64,000 nt of DNA from Paraescarpia echinospica (lineage: Eukaryota; Annelida; Polychaeta; Sabellida; Siboglinidae): positions 5,100,973 to 5,164,972 of the forward strand of contig CM034544.1 in the NCBI GenBank assembly GCA_020002185.1. Direction: 5' to 3'. The notes under the pieces are model-generated. The model ran no database searches and was not told the origin of the DNA. It was given only the letters and a program-made list of their open reading frames with translations. Position numbers and translations under genes: made by a program. Positions 44,216 to 55,917 of this stretch are shown here, in pieces. The first letter of the stretch is position 1, and every line of letters begins with the position of its first letter.

Positions 44216-44639
44216 AGGGAATCAGTTTTTAATTATATTATTTTAACAATTTATTATTTTCCTTATTATAATCCCGTTCCCCTGATCAGTTAATTTCCGC
44301 TGTCGCTAATCACGACATTACATACAGGCGATGATCATTTCCGGGTATAACGCGACGCCCTACGGTGAATGTTGCACAATTCAATTATGCATTGAATAAG
44401 TAAATAACTCAAAATAGAAACATTTGTGGGTTTGGTCTTGAATACATCGCCAGTTGGTAGATCAGAGCCTCCTGATACAGTGAAGTGAGTGGACATAAAA
44501 CAGGCGGAGGACCTCTGCGCTCCGGAGGAGATGCACGATCGCTACGCCACCGTTAGCGCATTGGCATATAGATGTGTGGTCGTATATGGCGCCGGTATCC
44601 GACTATGACAAGACTCTCTTGGCTTTCACTTATTTAAAT

Positions 44640-44825
44640 GTTTTTGCTGCAGCTAATGCAGCGTTTTTTGTACATAGAAAGAAGGACCGACGGATTATAA
44701 TAGATTGTTTCTTCCGAAAAACGCAGACAAAGTAGGGTGAATCGGTATTGGTGGATTCGAACCACCGTCATCTAGAGCATCATTCATGGGTTCTACTCAC
44801 TAGACCACTGAAGTCGCACCACGGC
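44640..44825 (-). mobile_element. tRNA-derived SINE fragment (copy 2, different body)
   Basis: On the minus strand an A-box-like GTGGTCTAGTGAGTAG is followed by a T-arm GGTGGTTCGAATCCACC with perfect stem pairing, then a non-tRNA body ending in GCTGCATTAGCTGCAGC. The acceptor stem does not pair, so it is not a functional tRNA gene. Confidence 0.6.
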
Positions 44826-45301
44826 TAACATTTCGACTTTACGATTGATGTTTTACTGTACTCGAAATATTCGTTGACTTACCTGTAGACATTAGGAACA
44901 TGTTGATCTAAATATATGTACCACACTTGTAAAAATATGTACTTTAGATACAGGTTTACTGTTAAAACAGGTGGTACCATTTCAATCCGGTAATAAATCG
45001 AAGTGATCACACATGCGACAATACGGATGCAGACCTGTTGGATGAATGGAACGATGGGGTCCTATGTATCCCACTGCTGAAGTAATTGCATTGACGAGAT
45101 ATTTCTGTGTTGAGTTTCAATGGATTTTTTTGTCATTGGACGTTTTTGATGAGCCTCAATGTTAGTCCGACTGGACGGCTCAGTGTGCAGTTGGAGGATT
45201 TTTGTTTCGCAGGTCGAAAGAGTCTCCATCGCAATCAGCCACGTAGGGGCCCGGGATGAGTCTTTCGCGCGGACGCGGTGCAGGAGTTGTCATTGAAGTG
45301 C

Positions 45302-45373
45302 CTTGATGTAAGACCTATAAGACCATTACATTGTAATCTTGATGTAAGACCTATAAGACCATTACATTGTAAT
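45302..45373. repeat. 36 bp perfect tandem duplication
   Basis: Two copies beginning CTTGATGTAAGACCTATAAG lie head to tail. Confidence 0.95.
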
Positions 45374-45954
45374 CACAATAATACAGACACGACAGTTAAT
45401 AAAACGTTGCCGAGAACTGGAAACAACTAGAATAACTCGAACAACTAGAACAAGATGAAAGCGTTCCACGCCGTCCTGTCATGTGCCAGCGCAACCAGTT
45501 GCTCCATGTTTGCCTGCCTGCTACAACACTACGCAGATAGGCTGCCTTTGGAGTAGCAGGCGCCGCCCTTTATTGGGGCCATCAGTGATCCATCCTGCTT
45601 ACGGGCATGCGTATCGGATGGGAAGGTACCACTCCACTAAAATGGATTCAGAATGTGTATATATGCTGTCTCGCCTCCACGGTTCTAAGTGGTGAATGAT
45701 CTGACGACGTAATTCTAACTGCACAAGTATTTACCGACACAAGGCATATCACAACTGTTTTCACGGAAACCGCTCCAAATGGTGATGTCGAACGTGTCGA
45801 GATGTGGGTGAACGCATGTGAGATTTCAACAGGCGGGCAGGAAAGATAAAGCTAAAGTGCAAAACGAAACATTTGCACTAATTTGAATAATTTATTAATC
45901 CAAATTGTATGTATCCTGTATGACACTGATCTGTGTTATTAATGTCATTCTTGT

Positions 45955-47514
45955 AACGATAATAATATGATTGCTTGGGAGAGAGTAGCACCTCTAAAGG
46001 GAGACTTGTCACACCCTCTGGGTGGCTTGCCTTTATTGGTCTCCACCGGCAGCCAGCTCTCATTTGTGGCTCTTCGAAGTTGCTTACATGCGGCAACGGC
46101 CATACCCGGGCCACGGCGTTGACAGGCCGTCTAAACCAGATGACGGTAGCCGACAGGTTTCAAACCTCTGCGAAGACTGCTTCGACGGATAAGATGGAAG
46201 AAATCGTCATGATTTAATGATTGAAAAGGCGTTGCAGCAACGTATCGTGTAATGCGCAGCGCGTCTCAGAGCACCAAAGACGACACAACCATCCAATGCA
46301 GCTGAAGAAGTCACCAGACGTAACGATCTTTCGTGCAACTGGACCTCGACTTCTGAGGCCAAGAGAATTGGACTGCCCCTGTGCAAAGGCTTTTCCACTT
46401 AAATATCTTTCACGCACAGGTTTCATAGTACATCTCGTTTTTCAACTTCCTTTGTTAAGTCCTGCGGCGATGGGGGCGTGGCGACGTGACAGGTGGAGGT
46501 GACCACTGGCAGTCGTAGTAACAATCCTGCACGTAGGCGGTCCATGGACAAGGGGTCATTCTCTTCTGAACCCAGGGCAGCAGCTGAGTCCGGCAGCGTT
46601 CAGGGCGACTGAGCAGCCCTTTTTAGGACAGCACTGCTCACCCTTTGATAGGGAGGGGTCTTGAAAAGGTGGCCTAGACAATGCCTTCCCTATTACCGTT
46701 TGGTCAGCTTGCCGCGGATGGCAGATCATCCACAATCGAAGTCAAAAACTACGTATGATAGAGAAACTCCTTTTGGGAGCACGGAATATCCGTGCGCTTA
46801 TGGACAGGGAAAACTCAGCAAGACCCAACAGGAGAACAGCTCTAATCGCTAAGGAACTTTCACGTTACAACATAGACATTGTAGCCCTGAGTGAGACGAG
46901 TCTATCAGAGGAGTGTCTCTTTTTGAACTCTCCAGTGGCTACACCTTCTTCTGGAAAGGGACAACGCAGAATGAGGACAGAATCGACGGGGTTGGCCTTG
47001 TCCTACAACCAGCCTGATGAAACAGTTACCAGATTTACCTGCTAGAATCATTGAGAGGCTTATGAAGCTTCGTCCACCACTCAGCCGCAAGCGGTGTGCA
47101 ACACTCATCAATGCGTACGTCTCCACCCTGACTAGCACAGAGGAGACCATTGAGGAGTTATACTCTCCACCCTGACTAGCACAGAGGAGACCATTGAGGA
47201 GTTATACTCTCCACCCTGACTAGCGCAGAGGAGACCATTGAGGAGTTATACTCTCCACCCTGACTAGCACAGAGGAGACCATTGAGGAGTTATACTCTCC
47301 ACCCTGACTAGCACAGAGGAGACCATTGAGGAGTTATACTCTCCACCCTGACTAGCACAGAGGAGACCATTGAGGAGTTATACTCTCCACCCTGACTAGC
47401 ACAGAGGAGACCATTGAGGAGTTATACTCTCCACCCTGACTTGCACAGAGGAGACCATTGAGGAGTTATACTCTCCACCCTGACTAGCACAGAGGAGACC
47501 ATTGAGGAGTTATA
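45955..47514 (+). mobile_element. RTE-group LINE, 5' UTR and start of endonuclease, 3' truncated
   Basis: The 5' UTR-like region (about 45960-46750) has the GGGTCATTCTCTTCTGAACC and GGACAGCACTGCTCACCC phrases that I associate with CFDP2-like RTE elements. Endonuclease pieces follow: LLLGARNIRALMD and KELSRYNIDIVALSET (46755-46915), then in another frame LMKQLPDLPA and ERLMKLRPPLSRKR (about 47014-47100). The frame is broken and the element ends in a 44 bp tandem repeat. Confidence 0.75.
47117..47514. repeat. 44 bp tandem repeat, nine units, derived from RTE endonuclease coding sequence
   Basis: Each unit contains CTCCACCCTGACTAGCACAG and AGGAGACCATTGAGGAGTTA, corresponding to the conserved STLTSTEETIEELY stretch of RTE endonucleases. 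Units are nearly identical (single-base variants only), pointing to recent amplification after insertion. Confidence 0.92.
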
Positions 47515-48295
47515 CGCATGTATGCAATTGTGCATGTGTGCATGTGTGCATGTATGCATGTATATATGTATGTATGCAGGAATGTTAACGGTTTGATCAT
47601 CGAACGCCAAACTTTCAGGGATTAAACTACGACGCCATGGGTTGGACATAAAACCTATATATTCCTACATCACCATGTATGTCAAGATTGTCACCTTTTT
47701 ATTGGGTAAATCAGTTGTTTGGAACGTAAAACGCAAGGCGCGCGAAAACCATAAAGCGTAACTTAACAATCACAGGAACCACACGCGTGCGGCAAATACT
47801 TCGGGAAAACGGCCCCCTACGTCATGACCTTGGCACCACAAAGTAGACGCTGACGCAATACGCTTGTGTCTACCTTCATACCAATAGCATAGCAAGACAA
47901 CTATTATTTAACAATTCTCTACTATCCCGAATAGGACCTATAAATGGACGTGTACTTTCTCTCATATTCTCTCCTACCTTCGTTATTTTGTACATACATC
48001 GATTGTCTGTCTATTGTGTTAGTTTGTTACCGTCTTCTTGTGATATATTATTGTCCGATTGAACCCTCACGTCTCGTTGTACATTTGTGTCATCAGCGAA
48101 CATCTAGAGTCCATTGTCAATATCGTCTAGCATGCTACATGAATAACATGGGGCCAAGGACGCTCCCGTGTGAATGTCACTTACAACGTATCACCATACA
48201 GATAGATTTTCATGTACCAATGCAATTTGTCTTCTCCCCATTTTTGACAGTTCTACTTGAGAATAATTATCATCAACTAAACAATTGGTTTGTTG
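47515..48295. other. no gene recognised
   Basis: A short CATGTATG-type repeat (47515-47575) is followed by unique-looking sequence. A 136-residue plus-strand frame at 47944-48354 has no recognisable domain and runs into an (AAT)n tract. Confidence 0.4.
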
Positions 48296-48317
48296 TTAAG
48301 TCGTTTGTGGCGCACTG

Positions 48318-48319
<2 letters not shown>

Positions 48320-48349
<30 letters not shown>

Positions 48350-48440
48350 GATAACTTCTATTGCGCCTAAATCCTTGGAAACCAAGCTCAGAGGCGCATC
48401 AATACAAAAGGGTTGGTCAATCTCAAAATTCAAAAGTCTT
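48320..48440 (-). mobile_element. 3' end fragment of an L2/CR1-type LINE or its SINE
   Basis: On the minus strand, GGCGCAATAGAAGTTATC runs into a (TTA)n tail (48352-48320). The same GGCGCAATA..A..T phrase ends LINE-3. Confidence 0.55.
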
Positions 48441-48545
48441 CGCAAAGTCGAGACATTTAGCACCAATACATCCACCAAAGTGTATTGTAGTAAGTAGTAT
48501 GTGACTCCATTACATTACAAGCAGGCGTTGAGTAACACGTGACTT

Positions 48546-48580
48546 GCCTGGTTTAAACCCACAGTGGTCTTTGTGACACA
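48546..48580 (-). pseudogene. orphan stem-exon-like sequence
   Basis: Minus strand: after acceptor-like ccatcaacag, 35 bp encode VTKTTVGLNPG-like residues, then gcaagt. It resembles the gene B stem exons (KTTLVPKPG) but is 1 bp short for phase 1-1 and would need a GC donor. It lies upstream of gene B exon 1, so it belongs to no model here; a relic of a third paralogue is possible. Confidence 0.3.
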
Positions 48581-49379
48581 GACTGTTGATGGTCGTGTTA
48601 CAAAGATATAGTCTCCATGTGGTCTCGACGACATATCGTTGTTGAACACAATATACGTCATGTGTATTCTATTCAGAAGCTAACCAATTTAGCCATTTCT
48701 GCACGCAACAGTTCACCCTATATAACCCAGTAACATTTATAACACCTAAACACTGGTATTGTGTGTAAGCTGTCAGGTTCCTTATGCTCCCTTCCGACAT
48801 CAGTCATACACCAGCGCAAGACAATCGAAGCGTGACAAGCACTGTGTGTCTGGGGGAGATTTTGTTTGAAAACCTGGAATACACATGACACTTTGGCGTA
48901 AGTACTTAGCTCTCAATACTGAGGCCAGAGAGTACACATTTTGGTAACCAGGGTTTATTTGTTAAAATAACATAAATTGATTCAACATTACCCGCATTAT
49001 TCACCACTAAAAATACAAACAGTTCCTGCAATGTTTTAAATCACGCGCATTGTCAGGTAGCGTGTGTCACTACGTCGATTACGTGTGTTAAATTCGCCGA
49101 TCGCATGTGTTATTACGCCACAATCTCTTTCAGCTAGTTCCAGTTACATGCGATTTGTAAATGTGCAATTTATTATAAGTATTGCACAGCTCCTATTGCG
49201 TGCGTGTGTGTGTGTGATGCCACAATTTATACGAAGGCATTATCCACCTGCCGTTCAGAAAACGTATGCTTAACGTAGGATCTCAAACAAGACTCTGATA
49301 TGAATAAGATAATGCATTACATTTGGGTAATAATGCACAATACTCGGCAGTAATGACATAATACTAATAATACAGTGTA

Positions 49380-49460
49380 TATGCATATTTATATAGCGCT
49401 CTCTTCAGCCTAAACTGATCAAAGGCGCATTACATATTCATTGAAGCAATACATACAAAT
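49380..49460 (-). mobile_element. LINE/SINE 3' tail fragment
   Basis: Minus strand AATGCGCCTTTGATCAGTTT is followed by AGAGCGCTATATAAATATGC, the same style of terminal sequence as the SINEs and LINE-3. No body is attached. Confidence 0.45.
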
Positions 49461-50520
49461 ACATATTAAAAAAAACTAAAAACATAAAAACTAGTATATA
49501 TATATATATACATAACAAAATATGGTAAATTAAAACTAGATGTCTACGATGTATAAATAGTCTGAGTCAATAATTGCACAAATATTCATAGCTTTCAATA
49601 TTGCCGGGATAATGCTCTCCCCAATGGAGATGTCTGTCACGGCTGATCCGTTCCTGATTTGATCACGCTGACATATACAACCATAGGAAGGATTCGTAAT
49701 AAAAGTCACACCACTAGGCTTATAACCATGTCTACTAACGATGACATTATTACTAGTTTCGGAAGTTACGTAAACCGTCCCCAAGTGCACGGCTTACGTA
49801 CCTTGCTAACGCGCATATAGCGCAAACATACCGTATTTTATTACCATAATATAACACCCTCCAAAAGACAAATATTGCGTTGTTATACTACACTGAAGAG
49901 TGATACAATAAATCATGTTAATTGGTTCCCCTCCGGCCGTCTGATTCCAAACGTCTGGTGTACAGTATCCGGGTCTACAATTGCTTTGTCGCCCGCTACA
50001 ATTGTTCTTACGCCTGACTACATTTCACGGATGGCCGCGTTTACGTAGTTTACACTAATGGAATCACCATGCCAATGACGATGCAGAAGTTCAGGTTAAA
50101 GGTTGGCTTGGCAATACATACAATTATTTATTCAGTTTAGACTGCCTATTCAAATGTAACACGATACAAGGAACTTGATGATCATCAGAAACATGACTCA
50201 ACGGTGGCGCTTTTGTATTATTTCATATGGGTTTTGTATGTTTCCCTGATGCGGAGGAGAAGCTCGGAATGGGTAGCTGAATGAATCGGGGTAAGATTCT
50301 TCGCCCATTAGAGCAACATGTTATATAAGAACACTAAATGCAACATGTCAAAGGGGCGGTCATGTTTCTGCTATTGGTATAATGTGAGCCACGATGGAAT
50401 TACGAGATATTATCCGTTACACGATCGCCGGCCGAAACAGGTTATGCAATGTTCTGTATGTCGTTTATGCTCAACCAGAGAGGCCGTAGTTTGGCCAACT
50501 ATTGGTCAGGGGTCCGTGTA
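49461..50520. other. no gene recognised
   Basis: An 84-residue minus-strand frame (49790-49536) lacks a good acceptor or known domain. The rest shows no repeats or coding signal. Confidence 0.4.
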
Positions 50521-50524
50521 TATG

Positions 50525-50622
50525 CCGTTTTTCTTTTTTCGTTGGCAAATTTGAAAAAGAAAAACGAACAATGTTTGCCTTTTTCGTTTTTCATTTTGAA
50601 ATTTGCGAACGAAAAAGGGAAC
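50525..50622. repeat. 98 bp imperfect palindrome
   Basis: CCGTTTTTCTTTTTTCGTTG and, inverted at the other end, CGAACGAAAAAGGG, with a nested inverted pair (AAAAAGAAAAACGAAC / GCCTTTTTCGTTTTTC) inside. It would fold into a long hairpin. It directly adjoins the 3' end of LINE-3. Confidence 0.75.
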
Positions 50623-50689
50623 CCCAATTGGTCTTATCAAATCAAATCAAATCGTGACATTTATATTGCGCCGTTCCAACAATCGTTGA

Positions 50690-52243
50690 TCACGGCGCCG
50701 TACAGAATGTTCGGGAAAACAGATAAGTTTTAAGGTTTGATTTAAAATCAGTGTTTGCCATTCTTGTTGCAGTCAGCTTTTTCGGCAGCAAGTTCCATAG
50801 TGTTGGGGCTGCCACGCAAAAGGATCTATCACCCCAGCGACGCGATGCACGTGGTACACATAAATGATTGTGTTCACTGGAGCGCAACAATCGAGTTGGC
50901 TGACATCTGTTCAAACATTTGGTGATATACTGTTGTGCACAGCCAGTCAGTGCTCGGTGCGTGAGTAGAAGTATCTTATACTCTACTCTAACTGCTATTG
51001 GCAGCCAGTGCAGCTTCATCAATAGAGGTGTGACATGACAGAACTTCCTGGCGCCGTCGACAAGGCGAGCCGCCCAGTTCTGTACTCTCTGCAACCGTTC
51101 TAGTTGTTTCACAGGCAGTCGGTGGAGTAATGCATTGCCTACGTCAAGTCTGCTGGTAACAAACGCATGTATGACTTGTTCTGTCGCTGCAGGCGTTAGC
51201 TAACGTCTTATTCTTGCAATATTTCGGAGATGGAAAATTGCAGATCTACAGATAGCAGTCACGTGCGTCTCCATCTTCATCTCGGCATCGAACTGTACAC
51301 CAAGGTTCCGTACATTCTGAGTTACAGTGACCAAACAGTCTCCAATGCTCAGTGTGCGCAGCTCAATTTTTTGTTGTTGTTGCGCAGAGCCGAACACGAT
51401 GACTTCTGTCTTTGAGTCATTCAACTTTAAAAAGTTTGTCACCATCCACGTCCTAATCTCCGCTACACATTCTTCAATACGGACGACAGCCGCAGCAATT
51501 TCCTCTTGGTGTGGTTTCACTGGAATGTAGATATGAGTATCATCCGCGTAGAAATGACACATCAAATTGTACTTGCGAATAATCTTAGCAACTGGTGCTA
51601 CATAGATGGAGAACAGCTGAGGACCCAGCACGGAGCCTTGTGGTACCCCGTATACCAGAGGACGAGCAGGCGATGTAGCACCATGAATGTGGACAGACTG
51701 GACTCTGTTTCTTAGGTATGACTTAAACCAGTCCAGTGCATCTTGGACCACTCCGATATCATGTGAGAGTCTATGCAACATCACTTCATGGTCGACGGTG
51801 TCAAACGCAGCCGATAGATCAAGGAGAACCATGATGATAACATGCTGATTGTCCATTGCGTGCAGGATGTGATTCTGCACACAAACAAGGGCTGTCTCAA
51901 CGCTGTGATTCGGCTTGTACGCTGACTGATAGGGCTCACAGAGATTGTGCTCTGACATGTGAGCTGACAATCTCGCAGCAACGACACGTTCTATTGTCTT
52001 CGATAGATAGGGTAGATTTGATACGGGTCGGTAGTTATTCAAGACAGTTTTGTCTAGACTCGGTTTCTTGAGTACTGGCCTGATGTGCGCTTCCTTCAAG
52101 TGTGAAGGCATTACCCCCGTTCTCAGAGACAAGTTAACAATTGTCATGAGCACAGGTACAACATCGTGCACACTGTCTCTAAGAAGCCATGTCGGAATGG
52201 GATCAAGTTCACAAGATTTCACTGGCGATGACTTCAACAACAT
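50690..52243 (-). pseudogene. LINE-3 reverse transcriptase and C-terminus, broken
   Basis: The RT part has NNYRPVSNLPYLSKTIERVV, DLSAAFDTVDHEV, GVPQGSVLGPQLF and the catalytic YADDTHIY. A break near 51200-51112 separates the C-terminal KQLERLQRVQNWAARLV and LHWLPIAVRVEYKILLL segment typical of CR1/L2 LINEs. Key RT residues are intact. Confidence 0.88.
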
Positions 52244-52357
52244 TCCAATTTCAGCCTCAGTGGCTGGCTCAAATGATGTCAGCAGACACGTCTGCGGTGC
52301 ATCATCAGCAGAGGCATTTACAGTGGTGACATTCTGATTCAGTTCAGACCGAATTTT

Positions 52358-53790
52358 CTAGATCTTTTCTGAGAAGAAATCTGAGAACCGCATTGCCAGT
52401 GTGTCAGACGAGTCACATGGCGGTAGTTGTGTGCCATTGTCAGTGTGTAGGAGCTTGGCAACAATCTTGAACAGCTGCTTCTGGTCACCAGATGCATCAG
52501 CAATTTGATTCGTGTGGTATTCAAGTTTTGCACGGTGCACAGACGAAGTGACGAGCTGGCGCTGGAGGCAGTAGGCAAGTCTGTCAGACTCCAGTCCAGA
52601 TTTTCTCCATGTTCTTTCCAGTTGTCGTCTAACACACTTTTGCGATCGTATGCCATCATTATACCACAGCGTGTGTGGTCGTACAATCACTGTGCGGTTC
52701 TTTAACGGTGCTTGCTTGTCAATTATAGCCGCAATGGTTTCATTGTACATGTCAACAGCATGGTTCATGTCATCAGACAGATGATTTGACAGTAGCAACG
52801 AACGGATTTCATCACATATCGCAGTAGTATTGATATGTCGATAATTTCGACTCGTCGTCGTTACCCGGACGTTTGGTGGTTTCACGAGTTGCAATGTGCA
52901 ATGAATTGCCGAGTGGTCTGACATGTGTGGGATATCTGTTCGTATATTGTTCAGAAACGTATCAGATGAACGCGTTATAAGCAGGTCGATGGTATGTCCG
53001 GCAACATGCGTAGGGACTTCCACGTGCTGAGTAAGATCTGCTACATTTAGCATGTTTTGAAAGCGCTTAGTGTCATTGTCTGATGTATTGTCCATGTGGA
53101 AGTTAAAATCACCTGCGATCAGCATGTTTGACGTATACATCGACATGGAGTCCAACAAATCACCAAATTTTAGGAGAAATTCCGCAGTTGTAAAGCTATT
53201 CTTGGAGTTTGGCGGGGGCGATAGACGACAAGAAGACGAACAGACTGAGTGTCATTGCTGAGTTGTAGACACATCGATTCAAATGTCTTTGATTTCGGCA
53301 TCTCGAGATGTCGCGTAGTGAAGCCAGACTTGTATACGACTGCAACACCACCACCGGTACCGTACGTTCTCGGGACATGTCGTAGTTGGTAACCAGCAGG
53401 TGTGATGCAACCAGTAGAGAAGGAGTCATCAGCACTCAACCACGTCTCTGTGATGGCGAGTATGTCTAGATCATTGTCCTCAATGAGGTCACATATCACG
53501 GTCGCTTTCCCCGCTTGCTTCGCGTCACACACCGATCTGGCATTCAACAAGCAGAAACACACTTGGCGTACAGATGGTATGTCACATACACTGTCGAGTC
53601 GAATCAAATTCGATGTGTAGGTTTCACATCTCACGATGACCGATGATGGGAAGCGAGGAGTAATCAGAACAGGAATGGGTCTTTGCTTTGACCTCCCTGC
53701 CCTACACCCACTACGAGTCCGCCGATTGTTCACGCGTTCTAGTGGTTGTAGTGGTGCCACACAAGCATCTATTGAAAGGTAACATCCACT
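52358..53790 (-). pseudogene. LINE-3 APE endonuclease, two frames
   Basis: The upstream frame (through 53170) holds FCLLNARSVCDAKQAGK, ITETWLS and GGGVAVVYKSG; the downstream frame (53158-52358) holds LIAGDFNFHMD and the MSDHSAIHCTL active-site block, then the linker to RT. A single frameshift near 53165 separates them. Confidence 0.85.
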
Positions 53791-53799
53791 TGATTTAAC

Positions 53800-55917
53800 A
53801 AGATTTAACAAGATTGCCACACAGAGAATTAACTCTAGGTGGCAGGTGGACAAGGAAGCCCTTTGGCTTATCGAGAGTCCGACCCTTTTATCTATGTGTA
53901 TCCTGAGGTATGTGTCGATTTTATTTTTAAACATATTCACGCTACTAGCACCCACACAATCAGCAGATAATCTGTTCCATTCATTTACAGTCCTTTGTTA
54001 AAATGAGAACTTTCTTATATCTAATCTATACTGCTCCTTTGCTAATGTAAGTTCATGTCCTCTAGTCCTTCTATCTTTCTTAACTGAGAAAAAAATATTT
54101 CTATCAATATTTTCATAACCCTTCAATGTTTTAAACACTTCTATCTGATCTCCTCTCAACCTCCTGGTCTCTAGATAGACTGGAATAACACACTGCAAAA
54201 TAAGACAGCAACAGAATGCTGGAATATATTAAAGAGCGAAATTAAGTGCATAGTCGACAAATTTGTACCCTTCAAAAAACAAGGGAAACGGTCCAAAAAG
54301 AAACACTTATCGAAAGAAGCCATTAGAAAAATTAAGTATAAACAAATGATGTGGAAGTCATATAGATGTACTGGAAATGATGAAGACTACAACAGTTATA
54401 AAGAAGCACTTAACCGAGCTACAGCTGAAATTAGAAATTCAAAGAGAATCTATGAACAACAATTAGCTAGTAATATAAAACATGACAGCAAGAGTTTTTA
54501 TGCATATGTTCGAAGCAAACAGAAAGTTCAAGATAAGGTCGGTCCTCTAGAAGATAGTGCTGGAAATATAATATCAGAGGGATTCTTAATGGCAGAAGAC
54601 CTGAATGAGTACTTTAGTTCAGTGTTTACCAGAGAGGATATTAGTTCACTGCCAGTACCAGAGGCTAAGTTCAAGGGGGCAGATTCAGACTATTTAGGAC
54701 AATTAATTGTAACCCCATAAATGGTAGCTAAGAAAATAAGGGCTATGAAGGATAATAAATCACCTGGTGTGGATGGGATTCCGCCCAAACTACTATTGGA
54801 AATTGTAGAACAAACTAGCGTACCGCTTGCAACAGTTTTCAATTTGTCATTAGAAGAGGGAGTGGTTCCTTTAGAATGGAAAGAGGCAAACATAATACCG
54901 TTATTTAAAAAAAGTTCGAGAAACAAGTCGGAGAACTATAGACCAGTGAGTTTAACATCAGTGATTTGCAAATTATTAGAAAGACTAATTAAAGATCACA
55001 TGGTGGATTTTCTTGTTAAACAAAACTTGATCAACCCATCTCAACATGGTTTTTTTAAAGCGAGGTCATGCTTAACAAATATGTTGTGTTTTTTGGAAGA
55101 CATCACTAAGTGGGTAGATGAGGGATCACCAGTAGATATCGTCTACTTAGATTTTCAAAAAGCTTTCGACAAGTACCACATCAAAGATTACTGCTGAAAC
55201 TAAAGGCCCATGGCATAGGAAATGGTATAATAAACTGGATAGAACAATGGCTGATTGACAGAAGACAACGTGTAGTAGTTGATGGGGAGGCTTCAAACTG
55301 GAAATCGGTATTGAGTGGGGTACCACAGGGATCAGTATTAGGACCTATATTATTCTTAATATATATCAACGATTTGGATGATGAAATAACAAGCAAGGTG
55401 TTGAAATTTGCGGATGATACAAAAAGTGTTCAGAAGGATTAAAAGTGATGGAGATAGACAGCATTTACAATATGATCTTGACAGGTTGATCAAATGGTCT
55501 GAAAATTGGCAAATGCTGTTCAATTTTGGGAAATGTAAATGCCTCCACACAGGACATGGGAACGAAGAGATAGAATATACAATGGGAGGTACTGTACTAA
55601 GTACTACTGTAAAAGAAAAGGACTTAGGGTTAACCATTAGTGCTGATATGAAGGTTTCAGAGCAGTGCGGAATTGCAGCTTCAAAGGGAAATCAAATCCT
55701 TGGATTAATTAGGCGAAACATAACGTATAAGGAAAAAGAGCTAATAATACCGCTGTACAAAACAATAATTAGGCCTCATTTAGAATATTGTATTCAAGCG
55801 TGGAGGCCATATCGCAGGAAGGACATATATATGCTAGAAAGAGTACAGAGGAGAGCAACTAAAATGATACCAAAACTGAGGGATCTTAGTTACGAAATAC
55901 GCCTAAAAAATGCGGTT
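53800..55917 (-). mobile_element. LINE-4a: 5'-inverted (twin-primed) LINE insertion
   Basis: The left part, 54198-53800 on the minus strand, is the 3' end: LETRRLRGDQIEVFKTLKGY, then the C-terminus and a tail with repeated ATCTTGTTAA. The right part, 54190-55917 on the plus strand, is the preceding portion of the same ORF, from the endonuclease-RT linker to YEIRLK. The two parts meet where the protein would be contiguous, the structure produced by twin priming during target-primed reverse transcription. The 5' end is truncated. Confidence 0.72.
54190..55917 (+). pseudogene. LINE-4a reverse transcriptase in the inverted segment, broken
   Basis: Plus strand: linker (54346-54720), RT motifs NYRPVSLTSVICKLLERLI and DFQKAFDK (54721-55197), then after a frameshift GVPQGSVLGPILF and FADDTK (about 55310-55425), then C-terminal LGLTISADMKVSEQCG and RPHLEYCIQAWRPY (55408-55929). 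A stop at 54718-54720 and two frameshifts inactivate it. Confidence 0.87.

Larger units (their letters stand above)
50636..53790 (-). mobile_element. LINE-3: CR1/L2-group retrotransposon, nearly full length
   Basis: Minus-strand element with endonuclease (53790-52358), RT (52243-51200), C-terminal region (51112-50690) and 3' end GGCGCAATATAAATGTCACG followed by a repeated ATTTG tail (about 50655-50636). Three breaks in frame separate the pieces. The 5' end is overlapped or bordered by LINE-4a at about 53790. Confidence 0.85.

Noticed and set aside
44746..44823. Functional tRNA gene on the minus strand
   Set aside because: The T arm pairs well but the acceptor stem does not, and a SINE-like body follows.
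49536..49790. 84-residue minus-strand frame as a terminal exon
   Set aside because: There is an in-frame stop just upstream, no good acceptor and no recognised domain.
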